In this document: in pieces, positions 58,717-64,000 of the stretch
Position numbering within the stretch: the first letter of the stretch is position 1
Layout of the letters: each line of letters opens with the position of its first letter
Assembly: GCA_033765305.1 (NCBI GenBank)
Contig: JANRID010000036.1
Location: forward strand, 1 to 64,000
Source: RDXT01 sp033765305
GTDB lineage: Bacteria > Bacteroidota > Bacteroidia > J057
Reading direction: 5' to 3'
DNA: 64,000 nt
Notes under the pieces: generated by a model
Seen by the model: the letters and a program-made list of their open reading frames with translations, nothing else
The model's database searches: none
What the model was told of the DNA's origin: nothing
Made by a program: the position numbers and the translations under genes

Positions 58717-58903
58717 CCGCCAGGCCGGAGGGATCGGGCGGGGGATTGACTTTGTGGCGGGAGCTGTGTAGGTTGGGGGGAAGTTCTTTGGAGGGGGGGG
58801 CTCCGGCCTGCGTCAAGATGCCCGGCAGTTGCGGGATGGCCGCATGCATCTTGCGTACAGGGGGTAATCTGGATGTATGTCGGGCGCTGCGGCAATGCAG
58901 ATG
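58717..58903 (+). repeat. Family-1 repeat copy F
   Basis: Begins CCGCCAGGCCGGAG as copy D does, then TTG 58746-58748, 20 nt, TAGGTTGG 58769-58776, a longer hairpin AAGATGC (58815-58821) / GCATCTT (58846-58852), and ends GGCAATGCAGATG like copies D and E. The middle differs from D/E. It fills most of the 320-nt gap 58598-58917 and points at the next gene. Confidence 0.75.
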
Positions 58904-58917
58904 CTATATGCTATTTT

Positions 58918-59856
58918 ATGAAAAAAACTAAAATAATACTAGCAGGGGTTGGCGGAGTCGGGGGGTATTTTGGTGGATTATTGGCAAAACATTTTTATGA
59001 AAATGAAAATATTGAAATTAACTTTTTTGCCCGGGGGGAACACGTAAAAGAAATTCAGGACAATGGCCTGAAGGTCATACAAGGCAATCGTGAGTTTATC
59101 GCCAGGCCATCGTTAGCTACAGAAAATCCGGCCGAAATTGGCATTGCAGACTTTGCTATCATAGCAACGAAAAGCTACGGCCTTGAAATGGCTATTCAGC
59201 ATCTACGACCTTGCATAGATCCAGACACGATTGTTTTGCCGCTGCTTAATGGAGTGGATAGCAGAGAACGAATACAAGACATTCTTCCTGACAACCTTGT
59301 TCTGGACGGTTGTGCTTATATAGTTTCGCGTTTGAAAAAAGCTGGTGTGATTGAAAACACCGGCAACATTCAAAAAATATATTTCGGCCTTGATAATTTT
59401 GCAAACGACCGGCTACGGTTACTTGAAAAGCTGCTGCAGGAGGCAGCTATTGAAGCGTCATTATCCGAAAACATTACATCCGTTATTTGGGAAAAGTTTA
59501 TTTTCATTTCCCCGGTTGCAACGGCGACCTCCTATTTTGACACCTGCATAGGAGAACTGGTTTCCGACAAGGAAAAACTTGCAACGGTATCCATGCTGAT
59601 TGAAGAAGTCATACAGTTGGCAAAAGCAAAACAAATTGTTATTCCGGGCGATATAGCAGAAAAGACTTTAACCCAATTAAAGGCATTGCCCTTTGAAGCA
59701 ACCTCTTCAATGCATTCAGACTTTCAAGCCCATAAACCGGCTACCGAATTGGAATCATTAACTGGGTATGTGATTAAAGAGGGACGGAAATACCATGTAG
59801 AGACCCCGATATTTATGAAGACATATGCAGAACTCAACAAGAAAAGCGGCAGATAA
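58918..59856 (+). CDS. Ketopantoate reductase-like (ApbA/PanE family) protein
   Basis: A 312-residue NAD(P)-dependent reductase. The Rossmann start KIILAGVGGVGGYFGGLLAKHF, the FFARGEHVKEIQDNGLKVI segment, catalytic-helix motif KSYGLEMAIQHLRPCIDPDTIVLPLLNGVD and the C-terminal ...WEKFIFISPVATATSYF...MHSDFQAHKPATELESLTGYVIKEG match PanE, including the family's E-x-x-x-L-x-G-x-V end. PanE reduces 2-dehydropantoate to pantoate in coenzyme A synthesis; stand-alone accessory copies often act on other 2-keto acids. Lower GC than the host, ATG 15 nt after the family-1 repeat. Confidence 0.88.
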   Translation: MKKTKIILAGVGGVGGYFGGLLAKHFYENENIEINFFARGEHVKEIQDNGLKVIQGNREFIARPSLATENPAEIGIADFAIIATKSYGLEMAIQHLRPCIDPDTIVLPLLNGVDSRERIQDILPDNLVLDGCAYIVSRLKKAGVIENTGNIQKIYFGLDNFANDRLRLLEKLLQEAAIEASLSENITSVIWEKFIFISPVATATSYFDTCIGELVSDKEKLATVSMLIEEVIQLAKAKQIVIPGDIAEKTLTQLKALPFEATSSMHSDFQAHKPATELESLTGYVIKEGRKYHVETPIFMKTYAELNKKSGR

Positions 59857-59959
59857 CAGCGGCAAGCAGCAGGTGCGGCAGTGCGCAACCGCCCCTAACG
59901 TGCGCAACGCCTCAACCATTCCCCGCAAGCCCCCGCTCTGTCCGGGTGCCGAGTGTGTC

Positions 59960-60030
59960 CCGCAGCCAGCCGCAGCCCTTCGGGCAGGCCTTGCGCGGGA
60001 CAGGGCGTGTGCGTATATTGCTACTTGAAT
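59960..60030 (+). repeat. Promoter-type dispersed repeat, family 2 (copy before VapBC)
   Basis: GCAGGCCTTGCGCGGGACAG...GCGTATATTGCTAC: TTG 59991-59993, 20 nt, TATATTGC 60014-60021. About 90% identical by eye over 50 nt to the copy at 60730. It lies 58 nt before the antitoxin ATG. Confidence 0.7.
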
Positions 60031-60078
60031 CTGCGTGCTGCCGGCCCTGGCGCATAGGGTATTTTTGATGCTTGACAC

Positions 60079-60309
60079 ATGACCACCACGAATCGGCTGA
60101 GGAACTATCTGATCGGAAAAATCCAGCGGCTGTCCATAGACCAGCTGACGGAACTCAATCGGGTATTGGGTGCAGCCAGTCATCCGGACAGGTCCAAACA
60201 CAATACCCTCAAGCTGGCCGGATCGTGGAAAGACCTCGGCGAGGACTTCTGGGACAGCCTTACAGACAACCTGCATGAGACCCGGGCCCAGGATCGTCCA
60301 ATCCAGTAA
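60079..60309 (+). CDS. VapB-type antitoxin (probable)
   Basis: A 76-residue protein, basic at the N-terminus (NRLRNYLIGKIQRLSIDQLTELNRVLG) and acidic at the C-terminus (LGEDFWDSLTDNLHETRAQD), the shape of a small DNA-binding/neutralising antitoxin. The ID-QL-EL-VL pattern is common in DUF2281-like antitoxins. It precedes the PIN toxin gene by only 3 nt, so the two are cotranscribed. Directly downstream of a family-2 promoter repeat. Confidence 0.7.
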   Translation: MTTTNRLRNYLIGKIQRLSIDQLTELNRVLGAASHPDRSKHNTLKLAGSWKDLGEDFWDSLTDNLHETRAQDRPIQ

Positions 60310-60312
60310 GGT

Positions 60313-60717
60313 GTGACGGAAGCGCTGATCGATACCGACATCCTGTCCTTTTATTTCAAGGGTGATGCGCAGGTAGCTGCCCGAATGGGTGACTACCTTG
60401 AGGCATTTCCCCAGGTCAACCTGTCCATCATTACCTACTACGAAATCATTGCGGGCCTCAAATTCAAAAAAGCGGAGCGGCAACTCCAGGCCTTTGAAAA
60501 TTTCGCCAATGAAAATACGGTCATACATATCTCCGAAGCATCGGCCAGCATATCAGCCAGCCTCTACGCCAGCCTTCGCCAGAGAGGCATCACGATCGGG
60601 ACCGCTGATATGCTGATAGCCGGCATTGCCATCGAGAATGGGCTGACCTTGATCACCAACAACGAAAGGCATTACGAAGCCATTCCGGGGCTCCGCGTAG
60701 AGAACTGGAAAAGATAG
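60313..60717 (+). CDS. VapC-type PIN-domain toxin
   Basis: A 134-residue PIN-domain endoribonuclease. Catalytic acidic residues are Asp7 (LIDTDILSFYF), Glu44 (TYYEIIAGL) and Asp99 (GTADMLIAGIAIENGLTLITNNERHYEAIPGL, with the NN-x-x-HY end). Length is standard. The start is GTG, 3 nt after the antitoxin stop. VapC toxins cut initiator tRNA or rRNA; target unknown. The intact motif and partner suggest a working toxin-antitoxin system. Confidence 0.93.
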   Translation: MTEALIDTDILSFYFKGDAQVAARMGDYLEAFPQVNLSIITYYEIIAGLKFKKAERQLQAFENFANENTVIHISEASASISASLYASLRQRGITIGTADMLIAGIAIENGLTLITNNERHYEAIPGLRVENWKR

Positions 60718-60724
60718 CGGGCTA

Positions 60725-60780
60725 CAGCCCTGCGGGCAGGCCTTGCGCGGGACAGTGCGTATGCGTATATTGTCCTGAAG
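60725..60780 (+). repeat. Promoter-type dispersed repeat, family 2 (copy before 60843)
   Basis: AGCCCTGCGGGCAGGCCTTGCGCGGGACAG...GCGTATATTGTC: TTG 60743-60745, 20 nt, TATATTGT 60766-60773. The closest relative of the copy at 59960. A further partial copy (CCTTGCGCGG, 61411-61420) lacks the -7 part. Confidence 0.7.
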
Positions 60781-60842
60781 CAGCAGGGTACGCACGCGGA
60801 ACCTGCATGCACTTCAGGAAATCGTCTGATTACAGGACCCAT

Positions 60843-61364
60843 ATGAAACCGCATCTTCTGCCCGCAAACTGTACTGTGCTCGCACTCAGTGCTTTCACTG
60901 CTGCTGTATTTCACGTTGGGTATTTGCCCTCCTTCGGACAGGACCTGGCGTTGCATGAAAACAATGCAACCGTAATCGTCCGGTATTTTGATGAGGTGAT
61001 CAATGCCCACAACCTGAGCCGAAAGGGCGCGTTTTTTCAGGAGCCCTACATCTGGCATACCATGGACGGGAGAGATGTGCGCAGCGATGCGGACAGCGGG
61101 CATACAGCCGCGTTACGGTGGGTTTTTACGGCTATGCCTGATGTTCAATACACCCTGGTCCATATCCTTGCCCAGGGGGACATGGTTGCCGTGAATACGG
61201 CCGGTACGGGCACGGCGAGAAGCGAAATGTTTGGACTGCCTGCGGCCCAAAAAAAGGTGCACTTTCAGCAGATGTTCTTTTATCGGCTGAGCGCAGGCAA
61301 AATCATAGAGCAATGGGAGGCGATTGACGCCGGGGGCATAAGAGCCCAGTTGGAGGCAAAGTAG
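60843..61364 (+). CDS. SnoaL-like protein with signal peptide
   Basis: A 173-residue NTF2-fold protein. A signal sequence precedes the fold (MKPHLLPANCTVLALSAFTAAVFHVGYLPSFGQ); the fold has the SnoaL pattern (VIVRYFDEVINAHNLSRKGAFFQEPYIWHTMDGRD...VFTAMPDVQYTLVHILAQGDMVAVNTAGTGTARSEMFGLPAAQKKVHFQQMFFYRLSAGKIIEQWEAIDAGGI). It resembles the ester-cyclase protein at 40704 but is exported. Function unknown. Transcribed from the family-2 repeat promoter. Confidence 0.82.
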   Translation: MKPHLLPANCTVLALSAFTAAVFHVGYLPSFGQDLALHENNATVIVRYFDEVINAHNLSRKGAFFQEPYIWHTMDGRDVRSDADSGHTAALRWVFTAMPDVQYTLVHILAQGDMVAVNTAGTGTARSEMFGLPAAQKKVHFQQMFFYRLSAGKIIEQWEAIDAGGIRAQLEAK

Positions 61365-61451
61365 CCTCCGCGGGTTCAGGCCTTACGGCTCATAAGTCCC
61401 GGCCGGCATGCCTTGCGCGGGCCCGCGCGTGAGCGCATGCGGCGCCTTTCC

Positions 61452-62357
61452 TCACGCCGGTCTTGGCCCGGCCTGCCCCCGACTGGAGAGGTGCTGAGAG
61501 GGTGCCAGCCCCGTCCAGCGCTTGAATACACGGTTGAAGTAGGAAAGGCTGTTGAAGCCGGATTCGTAGCAGGCATCCGTGACCGATTTGCCCGGCTGCC
61601 TGAGGATGTTCCAGGCCCGCTTCACCCGCTCCTGATTCACAAAATCCACCGGCGAGAGGCCAAACTCCTGCTTGAAGGCGCGGTAAAACTGCGCCCGCGA
61701 CAGGCAGGCCTGGTCGCAGAGCTTCTCGATCCGGATCTGCCGGTCCAGGTGCGCGCGGATGTACTCCACCGCATAGGCCAGCCGGTGGTGGGAGGAAAAC
61801 GCCTGGCAATGGCGGATCAGCAGATGCCGGGCATGCGTCTGCATGACGCGCAGCAGCAGCTCCTGCAGCGCCGATTCCGCGAAGTGGTCTTTCGCCGCGT
61901 GGTTTTCCTGGAAAATCCGGACAATCCGGTTCAGCGTGTAGTGCACATCCGCCGACTGGGTAAAGTGGAAATTGCGGTCGTACCAGGCCCAGGGCCCGCT
62001 TTCCTCCAGCCGCGGGATGCTGGCTGCAAACTGGTCCAGGGTGCTGCGGATAAACTCCGGCGAGATCGTCAGCGCCAGGCATTTGGTCGGGCCGCCGAGG
62101 GTGGCCTCCGGGAAGTCGATGTGCATGGGCTCGTTGCTGGGCATCAGCAGGGCCTCGCCGGGCAGGTATTCAAAAGGCTGCCGGCCTTCGAGATGCATGA
62201 CCTTCTTGCCCATGATCATGCTCGTCACCACCGGGTCGCGGAAGGTCAGCGGCACCCGGTAGGCTTCCATGCTCGTCTCGTACAGGCTCAGCTCAGCCCG
62301 GTCCAGGGTCCAGGCATGGCGGCTTTCAACCAGGGGGATCAGTTCCTGACGGGTCAT
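61452..62357 (-). CDS. AraC-family regulator, divergent from aldehyde dehydrogenase
   Basis: A 301-residue AraC regulator. N-terminal AraC_N-type domain (LSLYETSMEAYRVPLTFRDPVVTSMIMGKKVMHLEGRQPFEYLPGEALLMPSNEPMHIDFPE), C-terminal tandem HTH (YIRAHLDRQIRIEKLCDQACLSRAQFYRAFKQEFGLSPVDFVNQERVKRAWNILRQPGKSVTDACYESGFNSLSYFNRVFKRWTG). It faces the aldehyde dehydrogenase with 255 nt between starts; such pairs often form an aldehyde- or alcohol-responsive regulator and its target. The intergenic region (62358-62612) has a TAGATTTG box serving the dehydrogenase and otherwise shows nothing clear. Confidence 0.93.
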   Translation of the reverse strand: MTRQELIPLVESRHAWTLDRAELSLYETSMEAYRVPLTFRDPVVTSMIMGKKVMHLEGRQPFEYLPGEALLMPSNEPMHIDFPEATLGGPTKCLALTISPEFIRSTLDQFAASIPRLEESGPWAWYDRNFHFTQSADVHYTLNRIVRIFQENHAAKDHFAESALQELLLRVMQTHARHLLIRHCQAFSSHHRLAYAVEYIRAHLDRQIRIEKLCDQACLSRAQFYRAFKQEFGLSPVDFVNQERVKRAWNILRQPGKSVTDACYESGFNSLSYFNRVFKRWTGLAPSQHLSSRGQAGPRPA

Positions 62358-62566
62358 TGTAAGTAGCAGTAGTCCCTGAAACAGCCTGCGGATGCAGGGC
62401 GAAAGGCGCCGGAATCCCCGTTTGCCCCTGCATGGCAGCTGAACAGTTCATGAATATATGCAGAAATCTTCAGATACCAATACGCCGGAGCAGGCAAGAT
62501 CTCAAAATGAGACAATTGTACAAGTCGAACGAAACATGCGTGAAACAGATCCGGCCCGGATCCGGG

Positions 62567-62574
62567 TAGATTTG
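62567..62574 (+). promoter_or_regulatory. Candidate -7 element TAGATTTG before aldehyde dehydrogenase
   Basis: Exact TAnnTTTG match 39 nt upstream of the dehydrogenase ATG. No clear TTG lies 20-21 nt before it, so activation (perhaps by the divergent AraC protein) may be needed. Confidence 0.5.
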
Positions 62575-62612
62575 GGTATTCCAACGGACAACTCCTAACT
62601 CACGTTTACGCT

Positions 62613-64000
62613 ATGTCTGCTGCTACGCTGCAATCCGGCACCCTCGTTGCCCGGCCTTCGTTCAAGTCCCGCTACGACAACTATATCGGCGGCGCCTGGG
62701 TGGCGCCCGCAGGCGGGGAGTATTTCGACGTCACATCGCCCGTCGACGGGCAGGTGTTCACCCAGGTGGCCCGCTCCCGCGAGCAGGATGTGAATATTGC
62801 CCTGGATGCGGCGCATGCGGCCTTCCCCGCATGGTCCAAGGCCTCCGTCACGGAGCGCTCCAACCTGCTGCTCAAGATCGCCGACCGGATCGAGGCGAAT
62901 CTCCAGTATCTCGCCGCCGTCGAAACGATCGACAATGGCAAGGCCATCCGCGAAACGACCGGTGCCGACCTGGTGCTGGTGGTGGACCATTTCCGCTACT
63001 TTGCCGGCGTGATCCGCGGAGAAGAAAGCGGCGTAGCCGAGCTGGATGCGACGACCGTATCGCTCAACCTCCACGAGCCGATCGGGGTGGTGGCCCAGAT
63101 TATTCCGTGGAACTTCCCCCTCCTGATGGCGACCTGGAAAATGGCTCCGGCCATGGCCGCCGGCTGCTGCACGGTGATCAAGCCTGCCGAGCAGACCCCT
63201 GCCTCGATTATGGTGCTCATGGAGGTCATCGGCGACCTGATCCCGCCCGGCGTCGTCAACGTCGTCAACGGATTCGGCGTCGAGGCCGGCAAGCCGCTCG
63301 CCCAGTCGCCGCGCATCGCCAAGGTCGCCTTCACCGGCGAAACCACCACCGGGCGCCTCATCATGCAGTATGCCTCCCAGAACCTGATACCGGTCACGAT
63401 GGAGCTCGGCGGCAAATCGCCCAACGTGTTCTTCAGCTCGGTGATGAATGAGGACGATGAATTCCTCGACAAATGTGTGGAAGGCGCCGTGATGTTTGCC
63501 TTCAACCAGGGCGAGGTGTGCACCTGCCCCTCCCGCATGCTGGTGCAGGAGGATATCTACGACGCATTCATGGAGCGCGTGATCGCCCGCACCGAAGCCA
63601 TCCGGATGGGGCATCCGCTGGACCTCAATACGATGATGGGTGCCCAGGCCTCATCCGACCAGTTCGAGAAAATCCTCTCCTACATCGACATCGGCAGGCA
63701 GGAAGGCGCCGAGGTGCTCACCGGCGGCTGCGCCGCCAACCTCAACAGCGGGCTGGAGAAAGGCTACTACATCAAGCCGACCATCCTGAAGGGCAGCAAC
63801 CAGATGCGCGTCTTCCAGGAGGAAATCTTCGGGCCTGTGGTGTCCGTCACCACCTTCAAAACGGCCCAGGAAGCCATCGCCATCTCCAACGACAGCCTGT
63901 ACGGGCTCGGCGCCGGGGTCTGGACCCGCGATGCGCACCAGATGTTCCAGGTGCCCAGGGCCATCGAGGCCGGCCGGGTCTGGGTCAACTGCTACCATGC
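62613..64000 (+). CDS. Aldehyde dehydrogenase (ExaC/AcoD type), cut by window end
   Basis: The first 462 residues of an NAD(P)-dependent aldehyde dehydrogenase; family members are about 505 residues, so roughly 40 are missing beyond 64000. It starts MSAATLQSGTLVARPSFKSRYDNYIGGAW. Motifs are IPWNFPLLMATWKMAPAM, VAFTGETTTGRLIMQ (cofactor loop), catalytic Glu in ELGGKSPNVFF, catalytic Cys in NQGEVCTCPSRMLV (two cysteines close together, as in ExaC/acetaldehyde dehydrogenase II) and FQEEIFGPVVSV. The subgroup oxidises acetaldehyde or other short aldehydes. Divergent from an AraC regulator that probably controls it. Confidence 0.93.
   Translation, partial: MSAATLQSGTLVARPSFKSRYDNYIGGAWVAPAGGEYFDVTSPVDGQVFTQVARSREQDVNIALDAAHAAFPAWSKASVTERSNLLLKIADRIEANLQYLAAVETIDNGKAIRETTGADLVLVVDHFRYFAGVIRGEESGVAELDATTVSLNLHEPIGVVAQIIPWNFPLLMATWKMAPAMAAGCCTVIKPAEQTPASIMVLMEVIGDLIPPGVVNVVNGFGVEAGKPLAQSPRIAKVAFTGETTTGRLIMQYASQNLIPVTMELGGKSPNVFFSSVMNEDDEFLDKCVEGAVMFAFNQGEVCTCPSRMLVQEDIYDAFMERVIARTEAIRMGHPLDLNTMMGAQASSDQFEKILSYIDIGRQEGAEVLTGGCAANLNSGLEKGYYIKPTILKGSNQMRVFQEEIFGPVVSVTTFKTAQEAIAISNDSLYGLGAGVWTRDAHQMFQVPRAIEAGRVWVNCYH

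Noticed and set aside
61413..62366. Plus-strand frame of 317 codons across the AraC gene
   Set aside because: GC-rich shadow with no motifs; the minus strand has a complete AraC protein.

Overview
This 64 kb window comes from a GC-rich member of the Bacteroidota. Support for that: two proteins end in type IX secretion C-terminal sorting domains (17968-19236 and 29487-32168); there is a TamL-type BamA-family lipoprotein, a FadL plus SGNH-lipoprotein pair, a Bacteroidota-type L28, many lipoproteins and GH92/GH127/GH140 enzymes; and most promoters look like TTG, 20-21 nt, TAnnTT(T/G)(G/C), a variant of the Bacteroidota -33/-7 consensus. The genus cannot be named from sequence alone.

Layout. 0.1-32.2 kb is dense, high-GC core-type chromosome: SSS symporter, SDR reductase, CYTH protein, RidA, a DUF5675-GT2-DUF2304 operon, tRNA-CAU (Ile2 type), FadL/SGNH, KirBac channel, Dps-like protein, RecQ, Gfo/Idh oxidoreductase, DUF4143 ATPase, rpmB, T9SS proteins, an aminotransferase, RfaE1-like kinase, MscS, Usp, glutamate dehydrogenase, LolC/E-type permease, and TamL divergent from a SpoU methyltransferase. 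32.2-45.2 kb is an accessory belt of one- to five-gene modules: an Arr-type rifamycin ADP-ribosyltransferase, DUF2975/XRE pair, serine hydrolase, Crp and AraC regulators, an AraC-MBL-ABM-SnoaL-OMP cluster, a PAD-type deiminase lipoprotein, a chimeric AraC/DUF3817 gene and a VOC protein. 45.3-52.0 kb is a tightly coupled glycan operon (PhyH, TIM barrel, GH92, GH127) divergent from an AraC regulator. 52.0-55.7 kb is a clearly AT-rich island: a PIN-domain gene that has the anatomy of an integron gene cassette (GTTAGATGC at its start, an attC-like 63-bp site at its end), bracketed by ~200-bp direct repeats, then a fused ABC-ATPase/DUF4435 (TOPRIM) gene resembling PARIS-type anti-phage proteins, then a small membrane protein. 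55.9-64.0 kb returns to high GC: GH140-like enzyme, Crp regulator, ketopantoate-reductase-like protein, a VapBC pair, SnoaL-like protein, and an AraC regulator divergent from an aldehyde dehydrogenase cut by the window end.

The most unusual feature is two families of dispersed intergenic repeats in the accessory belt (32-61 kb). Each carries a promoter-like TTG-N20/21-TAnnTT element and most copies sit directly upstream of a mobile-looking gene; one family also has a hairpin whose arms differ between copies but keep pairing. Together with the cassette and the ATPase-TOPRIM gene, this suggests a site where foreign genes are captured behind ready-made promoters. No integrase, transposase, rRNA gene or CRISPR array was seen. 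Coordinates of gene starts are chosen by signal peptide, ribosome binding site and overlap; functions are from recognised motifs and remembered family features, not from database searches.
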